Below are positions 1-9,977 of a DNA stretch of 64,000 nt, one piece after another. Source of the stretch: Magnetovibrio sp. Its GTDB lineage: Bacteria > Pseudomonadota > Alphaproteobacteria > Rhodospirillales > Magnetovibrionaceae. Made by a program: the position numbers and the translations under genes. Below the pieces are notes generated by a model that saw nothing but the letters and a program-made list of their open reading frames with translations, had not been told where the DNA came from and did no database searches. How positions within the stretch are numbered: position 1 is the first letter of the stretch; each line of letters opens with the position of its first letter. The stretch lies in assembly GCA_028281525.1 (NCBI GenBank), contig JANQJR010000033.1, forward strand, positions 1-64,000, read 5' to 3'.

Positions 1-8
1 TTTGACGG

Positions 9-3000
9 TCACGACTTGGAGGGTTGCAAGCCGATATCCAAAACGCCGCCGCCCGGCATCTTTTTCCAACCGCTCCCGTCCCGGGCGTAGACTCCGCCAT
101 CACAGCCGACGGCCCAGGGGTTGCCGTCAGCATCGACGCCGATGCGGGCCATGCAGCGGTCTCCGACATGTTTCTGCCATTCACCACTGCCGCCCCATTC
201 GTAAGCGATTCCGTCCTCGCCGACCATCCAGGCCGCGTTGCCGGTCGAGATATCCTTGCCTTTCATGTCGCCCAAGGGCTCCCAGGTCTTTCCGCTCAGA
301 TAGTAGGCTTTGTCATCACAGCCGAGAGCCACGGGCTTGGGCTGGGAGTCGACGCCGATTCGCTTGAGACAGCCCGGGGTCACCTGCCAGCCGTTGGCAG
401 TCCATTTCCAGGCGGCGCCGGCCTGGTCAATCATCCAGGTATCCCCCGTGGGGCCGGAACCGATGTCCCGCCCCTTCTTGTTGCCCAGGTGCAACCAATT
501 CCCACCGCTCCAAGTGACGGCGTAATCGTCGCACTGAATGCCCACGGGAATGCCGTTGTGCGCAACGGCGATCTGCTTGAGGCAGCCCTTCTGACGTACC
601 CAGTCGTATTTCTGAGCATCCCAGGCGTAGGGGACATTGCCGTACCCGACGATCCACACCGGCGCGGTGTTGACGACTGGCGGGAAAAGCGGCGAGGCGG
701 AACGTGGCGACGAGGCGCTTTTCCACTGCAAGCCGATGTCGTAGGCCTTGCCCGGCATCTTGATCCACGCCGAACCGTTATAAGCGTGGATGGCGCCGTC
801 GCAGCCAAGGCCCCAAGGGCGGCTGCCGCCAGCATCGACGTCGATGCGCTCCAGACAGCCGCCATGGTTTATCCAGTCCACGCCGCCGCTCCATTCATAA
901 GCCTTTCCGTTCTCATCGACCATCCAGGTGGCCATACCGGACGTGATGTCTTTGCCTTTCCAGCCGTTCATGGGAAGCCAGTTGGGATCTTCAAAATACT
1001 TAGCTTCCCCATCACAACCGATGATCACGGGTGTGCCGCCATAATTCACATCGATACGCTTGGCGCACGTCGGGTGCGGCACCCACTTGCCGATCCACTG
1101 CCGGGGATTGCCATCCATGTCGATGGCGTACAACTGACCACTGATACCGATGTCTTGGGCCTTCAAAGCAACACCGCCAACAGCATTCCAGTTCGTTCCG
1201 TCCCACTGTACGACAAAATCGTTGCAATGAATGCCAAAGGGCACGCCGTCGTCATTGACGGTGATTTGTTTCAGACAACCCTTTTGCTTAACCCAGTTGT
1301 ATTGTTTGGCATCCCAAGCGTACGGCGCGTAATCCGTGCCGACCATCCACACCGGTGCGGTCTTCACCGCAGGCGGAAACGGAGCGGTCGGAACATTGGT
1401 CGGCTGTACGATCTGTTCACTGGCCGAGCCTTGCAGCTGGTAGAAGGCCTTGTCCCAGCGCGACAGGATGTCAAAGTCCTTCGCGGGTGGAACCGGGACC
1501 GGGAGAAACATGAAATTGAAAACATGGCAGGTCTTGCCGTCGGCCGTCCAGCCGATGGTCTCCGGCATGGTGCCGCTATCAGTTCCTCCAGGACCAAAGT
1601 GTTGCGTGAAATGATGTTCCTTGATCCGGCAGGTGTAGATGTTCGCCGGTTCGGCGCCGCCGAATCCGCCGGTGGGGAGGTTGTATTTGCTCAAATTCTT
1701 GTCGGTGTTGGGCAACCATACGCCATCCGGCGCGGCCGACATCAGCCGGAACTTACCGGTGCTCATGGCTTCCGGGACTATGGAGGCGTGGAACGCCGTC
1801 GCGCAGACCTCCTTGCCGTTGTTGTTGTACACCACGCCAGGAACGAAGCTGCCCAAGTGTTCGAACGCGCAAAGGTTATGGCCGCCCTTGGTCTTGTAAC
1901 GTTTGTTCGCGGGCGGAATGGTTTCAGGCGTGGTTACGACCCAATTCGGCCCGGTATAGCGATACTTAGCGGACACCGGGGCGAACACCGCGTTGTTACG
2001 GGACGCGCAGTCCACCTGAGTCGGCGGGACTTCGGCCCAATTGAACGGCGGGTTGGTGCACAATTCGGTCTGGGCGTTCTTGATGATGATGCCGCCCGCC
2101 TGCGGGTCCGCATCCCACCACTGGTAATCCAGTTGGGTGCAGGGCACCTCGGTCATCTGCGCGCCGACATCGTAACCGCCCGGCTGCAAGCACTTGCCGG
2201 TGTTGGTGTTGATGAACTTCGCATATCCGCGCACATCCACCATGTAGTCGTAATAGGCAGCCTTGTCACAAGTCGCCATGGGGACCGTGCCGTCCTTGTT
2301 GGCTTCGCCGACGCACAGGCCCAATTGATCGTTTCGGATCGATATATAGTCGGGATAGTATTTCGGCGTGGCGCTGTCGGCTACACGGTAGACTTGGTTG
2401 GCGGAACCGACGCAGGGCTTCCATTCGGCCACGGACGCGCCGGGTTTTGCGCTGGGGTGGGTGAAATGCAGGCACTGGTTGGCGGCCAGATTGGCCATCA
2501 ACATCCAACCGTCGCCCCCGTCCTTCAATGCGGTGCCATGCTGCAGAACTTTCCAGTAGAACTCTTTCAAGTTCTTGCAGTCCGTCACGTTGAGCTTGCC
2601 GTCACCCTGGAATTCATAGGTCGTGTAGGTCGAGCTGTCGGCATCGGTGGGCACGATTGGCTTCGTCACCTGCTTCCACGAGCCTTCGGGCACAATGCAT
2701 TTGCCGCTCGATTTTTCGATGATCCGAACGTAACCGGAATTGGGCGTCACGTGCTTTGCGCCCGATATGGGCTGGGTCGACCATTTCTGGGGCGCGGCAC
2801 CGTTACAAGGTTGCATGTAAACGCTGCCCTTGTAGGCGTTCAGGCACAACCCGGTGTGACCGACTTCGATCAGTTCATCCGTGAAGGATTCGCTGACATC
2901 CGTATCCAACGGACTGTGGGGGCTGCTGAACTGCTCGACAACGGCGGCCTCATTATAGTTATTCATCTTTGTCTGCATCGCCGTGTCGGACGCACTGTAG

Positions 3001-6000
3001 CCGGGAAGGGATGCGTCGAACTTTTTAACGGCGGCGATGTTCTTCGTCAGCGCGGCATCCATCTTTTTCGCCAGTGCGCCGATGATCTTGTGCTTGAGCG
3101 CACCCGGTAGTTTTGTCAGTTCCTTGTCTACCAGGTGTTCGAGGGCGTAGAGCCCGGTCAGGGTCAAATGCTCCACATCATCGCCCAGGCTGGTGATACT
3201 GAAGACGTACGTGCCGCCCACATCGTCACCCCACAGGCTGATATCCAGGGTGAGCAGAACCTTGCCGTTGTGTCCGAAGAATTGCGTCAGATCGCCTTGG
3301 AATTCGGCCTTTTTGATGACGATCCTGGCGTTCTTGCCGATGGCGTCCACAAGGGCGTCGGTGGCGCCTTTGATCACGTCTTGGTCCAGATCATCCGCGC
3401 CATCGACCGCATCCTCGGCCAGTTTCAGCGCGCCTTTTGCGAAATCGCGCTTGGTGATCAGATACGCAACGCGCGGGTCCAAATCGATGGGGAAGTGCGC
3501 GACCATGGTTTCGGCGAGCTTCAACGCTTCGTCCGCGCCCACTATCGCTCCTTTCAGAATGCCGATTTCGAATAGTTTTGCGGCCTTGCAGAACCACTTG
3601 GTGAACCAACCATGGCAGTGATGATAGGCCTTCCAGTCATCGGAAATTTTTTTGTTCAGGCTGTTGACCCGGTCTTCCGCCTCATGCAAACGCTTTTCCG
3701 CCTTGGCGCGTTCCTTGCGGACCTTAGCGCGTTCGGCGTTGATCTGCTTGGTCCACGATGCGACGTCGGCTTGGGCCTTTTTCAAAGTCTTTTCAGCCGA
3801 TTTGAAATCCGTATCCAAATCGTTGAAGATATCGTTCAGTGCGGTTTTTGCCGGACCCGTAATAAATTTCTCCACATCCAAGTGCAGACTGCCATCCATG
3901 CTGAAGTCGGTGTTCTTGAAATCCGGCTTCGCATCGTGGAACTTGATGCCCGCGAGCGTCAGGTCGAGGCTGCCGTTCAGAGACGGCCCGTCGGAAATGG
4001 TGCTTTTGATGCTCGCGCCGCTCTTGTCGAACACGATATCGACGGTATCGGTCAGACCCAGCAAATCGATGTCGCCATGCGCCTTCAAGAGAGGCAAGCT
4101 GGTGAGGCCGGCTTTGAGCAGGAAGTTGTTGTTCTTCAGTTTGAGCGGGCCCAGATCCATGTTCGCGATGTCACCGGCGGCGTAGATGCCTTTGGTCGGG
4201 GCAATCGACAATTGGATCTTGCCCAGATCGTCATGTCCCATCCAGGCCAATTGCCCACCCAGGCCGAAGCCCGTGCCGTTCAATCCCAAGGCCTTGTCCT
4301 GAGCGCCAGGGGAGACGAAGGCGAAATCCACCTTCTTGAAGGTCGGGAAGATGCCTTGAGGAATGTCGAACTTGAAGGCCTTGCCCAGCATGTCCGTGGC
4401 GACTTGTTCGAGGAAGAACATATCCACTTGGTCGGCCGTGCCCTTGAAGGCTGCACCGTCGGGAATCAGCGCTTCGGAGAATTGGACATCGGCCGCGACC
4501 GAGATTTTGTCCCCGGCGATGGTGGTGGTGCCCGCATAACCCAGTTCCAGGCCTTCGGTATCGATGGTGGACGCGATGGTTAGGTTCCCGATCGACAGGC
4601 CGGGGATACCGAACGGTTTGTGCCAGGTGCCTTGCATGCCGCCGGAAATCTCGATCCCCAATTCCCCGGCTTCGACATCCTTGACGGCGATTTTGGTGTC
4701 GAAGGTCAGGTGGTCGCCTTCGATCACGGTGTTCAGGTCCACTTCGATGCCGATATCGAATTCTTGTTCGGTGGCGCTGACGAAGAAGTCCAGTTGTTCG
4801 CTTTTGACGAAACTCATGAAGCTTGGCAGCTTCTTGGTCGCGCCCGCGCTGGACAATTCGCCCGCCAGGGTGACGGACGGGGTGCCGCCAAAGATGCCGC
4901 CGATTTCGCCCATGATGACGACGCCGCTGTGCACGCCGACGCCTTTCAAATGACTGCCAAGCGATCCCGCGTGGTCAGGATGGAAGCCCGCGGCGAACGC
5001 GAGGCCCGGCTTGATGTCGATGTCGTCGGTTGAAGAGAAGATGTTGCTCAGCGCATCCTGGCCGACTTTGCTCAGTTCGTTGTAAGGCTTGTTCAGGCCG
5101 CTTTCGCTGAGCATCACGGCGGCATACGGGAACTTGATCTCCTTCAACAGGTTGCCCGGTGTCGGAATCAATTCGCCCAGGTTGAAGTTTTGCTGCGTGA
5201 CCGCGACGTTCCAGCCGGACCCGTGAAAGGCATAGAAGTCCGTCGGCTTGTCGTTGAAGGTGGAATCCGCCTCGACCCCGTGTTCGGAAATGATCAGCGT
5301 GTTGAGCGTGAACTTATCCGCATGAGGGACTTTGTTGACGTCCGGAATATCGGCGAGGCTCAACGGACCGTCGAGCTTGAAGTACACATCGCTGACCTGA
5401 CCGTTCGTTTCCGTCACGTCCACATCGACCGTTAGATTGGAGTGCTGGCCGATCTTGGCCGTGGCGCCGACGTCGACGTTGTAGGTACGGTCCGTGCCGC
5501 TCTTTTGCTTTTTGATGTCCAGCGTGAGGCTGTCCAAATCCAGGAAGCTGATGCCGAACGGCGTGTTCCAGGGCTTATCCGTGCTGCCCTTGATCTCCAT
5601 ATCCGTTCGCGCCGCACCCGGGGAGCTGTCGTAATCGATCTCGACATCGAACGCGAGGTCTTCGCCCTTGAGTTTGATTTCACTGTCGGCGGCGACTTTC
5701 ACGGAAAGACCGGTCTTGCCATCCGGCAGCTTGCCTTTAATCGTCAGGTGTTCGTTGCTGAACGTCACATAGTCGTCCAAGCCGGGTATGTTCAGCTTCG
5801 GCAGGTTCACCTTTATATCCAGGTTGTCCAAAATCGCATTCTTGATCGCCTGACCGCTGATGTTCTTGGAAAACGCTTTGGGGCTGAAGCCGCCGTTCAA
5901 GGGCAACTTGACCTCTTTCACGCCCACGTCGTTCAGCAGCGTCTTCATCTTGCCGCCGGTCTTGACGTGCATATAGCCGAACACGTTCATGCCCGCCTTG

Positions 6001-9000
6001 AAGGTGGCGCCAGAGTTGGATTGCAAAATCCAGGGCCCGGCGTCGCCGCTGATGTGCATTTCGTTCCACGTCAAATCGCGGCCCACCGGGTTGTAGAACA
6101 GCACCAGATTGGTGAAGTCCACATCGTTCAGCGGTGTGCTCGACGCGCCGGGGATCAGGCTGGCCAAGTTTAGATCATAGAGATACGCGGCGATGTAATG
6201 GCCTTGGCCGTAGGGGCTGTTCTGGACATAAAGGGCACCCTTTTGCCCCTTGAACGTGCCTGCCATGAGCATTTGGTGTGCTTGCACCTTAATGGAGTCC
6301 AGCGCCACGTCGTCCAGACCCGGCAAACCCGGGCTGTCGATCAATTCGGCGAGGGTCAGTCCGTCGGTGGTGATATCGATCACTTTGTCCTTAGGATAGA
6401 ACTGCACGTCGACGGATTTGTTGTCGATGGTCGAGTCCGCCTTGACGTAACCGTCCCAGCCGTCCTGATTGAAGTTGTCGATGTGGACGGACAGGTTCTT
6501 GAGTGTGAAGGACTTCACGAAATCGACCTTAATGGTCTCGCCCTTCTTCTCGGTCGCGTCGATCTGAATCTTATTCTGACCTTTATGGCGCACAAGCTCC
6601 GCGTCGAAATCGAAATCGACCTTCTTCGATTCGTGGGTGAAGTCCAAGACACCCACGACGTCTACGTCGATGTCGCGCTTGCCGTTGTCATTCACGCCCT
6701 TGATTTCCAGATTGGCGTTTTGAATGTTCACCGCGCCGGGCAGGCCGGGAATGCTGAAGTCCAGCGGAACATTGATGTCCAGGTTATCGAGAATTTCGTT
6801 CTTCAACGCCGCGGTATTGCCAGCCAGAGACTTTTTGCTGACCACGCCCTTGAGCGGCATTTTCAAATTTTTCACGCCGACTTGGGACAGCAATGATTTC
6901 AGGTGGTCCGCGCCTTCGACGTCGATATGTCCGAAGACGTTCATGCCCTGCTTCAGAACCGGGTTGGCGTTCGTCTTCTTGATCCAGGCGGCGGCGGATG
7001 CATCCAGCCCCGATTGATCCAGGGCCGTCGGCGATTTCAGCGGGCTGTAGACCATCGTCAACCCTTCGAACTTCACGTCCTTAAGGTGCGAACTTCCCGC
7101 GCCCGGAATGAATTGCGCCGGAGAGAAGGTTTCAAAACCGACCGCGACAAAATGCCCGGTTCCACTTTTGGTCTTCTCGGCGGCGATATAGCTGTTGATG
7201 CCCTTGACGTTGGCATAGAACAGCCAATTCCCCGGATAAATCTGCGCCGACATCAGCTTGATGTCGTCCAGTCCGGGCAGCCCCTGCACGCCGAGAAGCT
7301 TGCCGATGGTCAAACCCGTGGCGTCGATGTTGATGTGACGGGGTTGGCTGGCCGTCGCGGTGTTGTACCAAACCTTAAGCGCGGTATTTTTCAGCTTGGT
7401 GTCGGCCTTGATGAACGCATTCCAACCCTTACCCCCGGAGTTGTCCATGTGGAAAGACATGTTGGTGAACTCGAACTTTTCGACCATGTCCACACTGAAC
7501 TTGGTGCCCTTCACTTCCTGGGCGTCGAACTGGACCGTGCTTTTGCCATCCTTCTGGACGAGATTGACCTCGAAATCGAAGTCCGCCTTGGAAGAGCCCG
7601 CGGTCACATCCAAACGTCCCGCGACGTCCACGTCGAGCGCGCGCCGACCTTGATCTTTCACGCCCTTGATTTCCAGATTGGCGTTTTGGATGTTCACGCC
7701 ATGGGGCATGCCCTTGATATCCACATTGACGGGCAGATTGATATCCAGGTTGTCTAGGATGTCGTTCTTGATCTGGGTCGCGCCAGCCGTGGTTTTTTTG
7801 AACACGCTGAGGCTCAACTTGCCGACCAGGGGCAGGCTCGATTTGTACGCGCCGACGGCGGCCAGCATCTTGCCCAGGTCGCCGTTCCTCTCGATCCCCA
7901 ACTGACCGATGACGTTGAGCCCCGCCTTCACATCGAAGCTGGTTTTGGTCTCCGCCACCACGCCGGACACGTTGTCCGGCAGGTCGGTGGCTTTCAGATT
8001 GCTCAGCGCGCCGCCCTGCGGCGCCCAGACGTAACTCATGTGATCGAACGACACATCGTCCAGCGGCGTCTTGCCGATCTGTGGAATCAGGTCGGAGATG
8101 TGAATGGATTTGGGCGTCGCCACCGCGATGTAGGTATGGCCGTTCTTCTTGAAGGTGGCGATGTCCACCTCCATCTTCTTGATCTCCGCCGTCGCCTGGA
8201 GCTTGTCTTTTTCGTAGATGATCTCATCCAACTGGACGTCCGTCAGGCCGGGCACGTTAAGCGACGTCAGCTCCGCCAGGGTCATTTGGGTTTTGATCGT
8301 GATCTGAGAATTACCGGAGGCCGGAACGGAGGCGGAGACATCCACGTCCTTGTTTTTCAACTCCGATGTCGCATCCACAGAGACATCCCACTTGCCGCCG
8401 TCCTTGACCGCGAGCAGGCTCAACTCTTTCAAGGTGAGACTGGACACTTTAACCGTGGTTTTGTTCTTGCCGGTGTCGCCCTTGAGCGTGATCTTGTTTG
8501 AGCCTGCCCCCGGCTTTTCCGCCAGGACATAGAAATCGAAGTCGACGGTCTTGGCGCCCATCTTCACCGTCAGGTCGCCGTTCACGCCCGCGAAATATTC
8601 CCGCTTAGTGGAGTTTTTGAGCTTTTTCGCCACCACCGAAAACTGCGCGCCTTTCTTGACTGAAACCGCAGACGGCATGCCGGGAATCCTCAACTGCGGC
8701 AGCGTCAGGTTCAGGTGCAAATTGTCGAGAAGTCGGTCTTTCAATTGCGCCGAGGCGGTCTTGGGATCGTGTTTGAACAGGTCGGTGGGAAACGTGCCGT
8801 TCAAAGGCAGACTGAAATTCGACAGGCCCACGGCGGACAGCACTTGCTTGACCGTACCAGAAGACGAAAAATCGGCTTCGCCCAACAGGTTCAGGCCTAC
8901 ATTCAAGGTCACGCTGGTTTGCCCCGTCAGTGCGTTGCGCACCGGAAACGGCAAGCCGCTAACGTTGAAGGTTTGCTTATTGTGTCCTTTGGGCAAATAG

Positions 9001-9356
9001 ACGACGGCCACATGGGGGAAGCTGACACCATCGATGGGGGTGCCGTTGGGGATCGGCAAAACATCCGTCAGCTTGAAGCTGGAAGGCACCACCGCACCCA
9101 TCTGGATGCCGTTTTTCTTGAAGCCCACCACGGTCATCTTCTTGCTGCGAAGCGTCACGTCGGCTGAGGTGTAAACGCCGCCGTGGGTGTTTACGTTGCC
9201 CACGGGCAGCGCTGAAATGCCGGGAATATCCTTAAGCAGCGGAATCAGCTCTTGCGCCAGTTGCGCCTTGGCCGACGTCTGCGCCTCAGCCGTTCCGCTG
9301 AAAAGCAACACACCAAATACGATCGTTTTGGAAATCCATCCCGTCGTCCGAAACAT
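9..9356 (-). CDS. Giant secreted repeat protein with ricin-type lectin and tectonin-like propeller
   Basis: A complete 3,115-aa protein of unknown role. The start is the ATG at 9356: GGGGAG lies 7 nt upstream, while the ATG two codons earlier would leave only 1 nt. The N-terminus is a Sec-type signal peptide ending near GTAEAQ, so it is exported. Residues about 25-1300 contain four copies of a ~300-aa beta-rich repeat, each with a conserved ILDNLDIN-like segment followed by IPGLP and IKG motifs. Residues about 1300-1840 are more beta-rich sequence, and about 1845-1915 a Lys/Glu-rich coiled coil. Residues about 2160-2470 are Cys-rich with QKW/CLNA motifs typical of ricin B-type lectin folds. 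Residues about 2660-3115 form two ~220-aa tectonin-like halves with six Cys-paired blades. Carbohydrate or surface binding is inferred from these folds. No C-terminal anchor or type I secretion repeat is visible. The repeats are real and in frame, so an assembly error is unlikely. Confidence 0.85.
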   Translation of the reverse strand: MFRTTGWISKTIVFGVLLFSGTAEAQTSAKAQLAQELIPLLKDIPGISALPVGNVNTHGGVYTSADVTLRSKKMTVVGFKKNGIQMGAVVPSSFKLTDVLPIPNGTPIDGVSFPHVAVVYLPKGHNKQTFNVSGLPFPVRNALTGQTSVTLNVGLNLLGEADFSSSGTVKQVLSAVGLSNFSLPLNGTFPTDLFKHDPKTASAQLKDRLLDNLHLNLTLPQLRIPGMPSAVSVKKGAQFSVVAKKLKNSTKREYFAGVNGDLTVKMGAKTVDFDFYVLAEKPGAGSNKITLKGDTGKNKTTVKVSSLTLKELSLLAVKDGGKWDVSVDATSELKNKDVDVSASVPASGNSQITIKTQMTLAELTSLNVPGLTDVQLDEIIYEKDKLQATAEIKKMEVDIATFKKNGHTYIAVATPKSIHISDLIPQIGKTPLDDVSFDHMSYVWAPQGGALSNLKATDLPDNVSGVVAETKTSFDVKAGLNVIGQLGIERNGDLGKMLAAVGAYKSSLPLVGKLSLSVFKKTTAGATQIKNDILDNLDINLPVNVDIKGMPHGVNIQNANLEIKGVKDQGRRALDVDVAGRLDVTAGSSKADFDFEVNLVQKDGKSTVQFDAQEVKGTKFSVDMVEKFEFTNMSFHMDNSGGKGWNAFIKADTKLKNTALKVWYNTATASQPRHINIDATGLTIGKLLGVQGLPGLDDIKLMSAQIYPGNWLFYANVKGINSYIAAEKTKSGTGHFVAVGFETFSPAQFIPGAGSSHLKDVKFEGLTMVYSPLKSPTALDQSGLDASAAAWIKKTNANPVLKQGMNVFGHIDVEGADHLKSLLSQVGVKNLKMPLKGVVSKKSLAGNTAALKNEILDNLDINVPLDFSIPGLPGAVNIQNANLEIKGVNDNGKRDIDVDVVGVLDFTHESKKVDFDFDAELVRHKGQNKIQIDATEKKGETIKVDFVKSFTLKNLSVHIDNFNQDGWDGYVKADSTIDNKSVDVQFYPKDKVIDITTDGLTLAELIDSPGLPGLDDVALDSIKVQAHQMLMAGTFKGQKGALYVQNSPYGQGHYIAAYLYDLNLASLIPGASSTPLNDVDFTNLVLFYNPVGRDLTWNEMHISGDAGPWILQSNSGATFKAGMNVFGYMHVKTGGKMKTLLNDVGVKEVKLPLNGGFSPKAFSKNISGQAIKNAILDNLDIKVNLPKLNIPGLDDYVTFSNEHLTIKGKLPDGKTGLSVKVAADSEIKLKGEDLAFDVEIDYDSSPGAARTDMEIKGSTDKPWNTPFGISFLDLDSLTLDIKKQKSGTDRTYNVDVGATAKIGQHSNLTVDVDVTETNGQVSDVYFKLDGPLSLADIPDVNKVPHADKFTLNTLIISEHGVEADSTFNDKPTDFYAFHGSGWNVAVTQQNFNLGELIPTPGNLLKEIKFPYAAVMLSESGLNKPYNELSKVGQDALSNIFSSTDDIDIKPGLAFAAGFHPDHAGSLGSHLKGVGVHSGVVIMGEIGGIFGGTPSVTLAGELSSAGATKKLPSFMSFVKSEQLDFFVSATEQEFDIGIEVDLNTVIEGDHLTFDTKIAVKDVEAGELGIEISGGMQGTWHKPFGIPGLSIGNLTIASTIDTEGLELGYAGTTTIAGDKISVAADVQFSEALIPDGAAFKGTADQVDMFFLEQVATDMLGKAFKFDIPQGIFPTFKKVDFAFVSPGAQDKALGLNGTGFGLGGQLAWMGHDDLGKIQLSIAPTKGIYAAGDIANMDLGPLKLKNNNFLLKAGLTSLPLLKAHGDIDLLGLTDTVDIVFDKSGASIKSTISDGPSLNGSLDLTLAGIKFHDAKPDFKNTDFSMDGSLHLDVEKFITGPAKTALNDIFNDLDTDFKSAEKTLKKAQADVASWTKQINAERAKVRKERAKAEKRLHEAEDRVNSLNKKISDDWKAYHHCHGWFTKWFCKAAKLFEIGILKGAIVGADEALKLAETMVAHFPIDLDPRVAYLITKRDFAKGALKLAEDAVDGADDLDQDVIKGATDALVDAIGKNARIVIKKAEFQGDLTQFFGHNGKVLLTLDISLWGDDVGGTYVFSITSLGDDVEHLTLTGLYALEHLVDKELTKLPGALKHKIIGALAKKMDAALTKNIAAVKKFDASLPGYSASDTAMQTKMNNYNEAAVVEQFSSPHSPLDTDVSESFTDELIEVGHTGLCLNAYKGSVYMQPCNGAAPQKWSTQPISGAKHVTPNSGYVRIIEKSSGKCIVPEGSWKQVTKPIVPTDADSSTYTTYEFQGDGKLNVTDCKNLKEFYWKVLQHGTALKDGGDGWMLMANLAANQCLHFTHPSAKPGASVAEWKPCVGSANQVYRVADSATPKYYPDYISIRNDQLGLCVGEANKDGTVPMATCDKAAYYDYMVDVRGYAKFINTNTGKCLQPGGYDVGAQMTEVPCTQLDYQWWDADPQAGGIIIKNAQTELCTNPPFNWAEVPPTQVDCASRNNAVFAPVSAKYRYTGPNWVVTTPETIPPANKRYKTKGGHNLCAFEHLGSFVPGVVYNNNGKEVCATAFHASIVPEAMSTGKFRLMSAAPDGVWLPNTDKNLSKYNLPTGGFGGAEPANIYTCRIKEHHFTQHFGPGGTDSGTMPETIGWTADGKTCHVFNFMFLPVPVPPAKDFDILSRWDKAFYQLQGSASEQIVQPTNVPTAPFPPAVKTAPVWMVGTDYAPYAWDAKQYNWVKQKGCLKQITVNDDGVPFGIHCNDFVVQWDGTNWNAVGGVALKAQDIGISGQLYAIDMDGNPRQWIGKWVPHPTCAKRIDVNYGGTPVIIGCDGEAKYFEDPNWLPMNGWKGKDITSGMATWMVDENGKAYEWSGGVDWINHGGCLERIDVDAGGSRPWGLGCDGAIHAYNGSAWIKMPGKAYDIGLQWKSASSPRSASPLFPPVVNTAPVWIVGYGNVPYAWDAQKYDWVRQKGCLKQIAVAHNGIPVGIQCDDYAVTWSGGNWLHLGNKKGRDIGSGPTGDTWMIDQAGAAWKWTANGWQVTPGCLKRIGVDSQPKPVALGCDDKAYYLSGKTWEPLGDMKGKDISTGNAAWMVGEDGIAYEWGGSGEWQKHVGDRCMARIGVDADGNPWAVGCDGGVYARDGSGWKKMPGGGVLDIGLQPSKS

Positions 9357-9475
9357 GATCATGCTCCCCAGCATTTGATGTCTCTTAGGTGACGCTACAG
9401 GTAAACAGAAAACGCTGACAAGTCGCGGATGCGACTCTTTGCGTCGTTTTCTCAAACGTCACATTTGCGACATCA

Positions 9476-9504
9476 ATTGTTCGCTCAGGAGCGCTTCAGG
9501 TCAA
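9476..9504 (-). promoter_or_regulatory. Possible sigma-70 promoter of the giant protein gene
   Basis: TTGACC (9499-9504) and AACAAT (9476-9481) are separated by 17 nt, about 120 bp upstream of the start codon. The -10 match is only 4 of 6, so this is a weak call. A perfect 6-bp inverted repeat, AGTCGC-GGAT-GCGACT (9421-9436), lies in the presumed 5' leader. Confidence 0.3.
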
Positions 9505-9593
9505 CGCACTCGGTGTTTCTGAGATGTTTCCATTCAAATGGTCCTTGAGATTCACAACGAGGTTGAAATACCGGGTTGTCACAAGAGCCTGGG

Positions 9594-9974
9594 TCAAACA
9601 ATCCGCGCCAACCTCTGCAGACCACGTCTCATCAACAGAAATGTGCGGTATGCGCCTTCAAGCAAAGCGGAAAATGGCCACAAACGCATCAGCCGCCCGG
9701 CAACCGCCAATGCAGGAAGAACGGACCACATATGGGCGAACGCCGCCCCGCCTGAATGCAGAACGCCGTCCGGGGAACGCACATGGAATCGTTCCAGTGC
9801 CGTATCCCGGTCAAGATTTTTTTCGATCAAACCGCTTGGCGCTTTGCGGAGATCCACCCAATGGATCGCATCCGCACCTTTAAACGTTCTGTAAAGGCCG
9901 ATTTCCTTGGAGCACAGCGGGCAATCGCCATCGTAGTAAACGCTCAGCCGCCGGTCCGTGTGATGGGGCGCCAC
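9594..9974 (-). CDS. DCC-family (DUF393) thiol-disulfide oxidoreductase-like protein
   Basis: A 126-aa protein of the DCC1/YuxK-like DUF393 family. The diagnostic YDGDCPLC motif sits near the N-terminus, giving a CxxC pair (CPLC) in a thioredoxin-like context. Its substrate is unknown. Translation starts at a GTG (9974) with AAGGGG 7 nt upstream; that ribosome site overlaps the end of the upstream glutathione peroxidase gene, whose stop codon is only 3 nt before the GTG, so the two are co-transcribed and probably translationally coupled. No signal peptide, so it is probably cytoplasmic although its partner gene is exported. The pairing suggests a thiol or peroxide stress role, which is inference. 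Confidence 0.85.
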   Translation of the reverse strand: MAPHHTDRRLSVYYDGDCPLCSKEIGLYRTFKGADAIHWVDLRKAPSGLIEKNLDRDTALERFHVRSPDGVLHSGGAAFAHMWSVLPALAVAGRLMRLWPFSALLEGAYRTFLLMRRGLQRLARIV

Positions 9975-9977
9975 CCA

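Noticed and set aside
24..3110. A 1,028-codon open frame on the plus strand opposite the giant gene
   Set aside because: It is antisense to a protein with signal peptide, repeats and recognisable folds; its own translation has no domain and biased composition.
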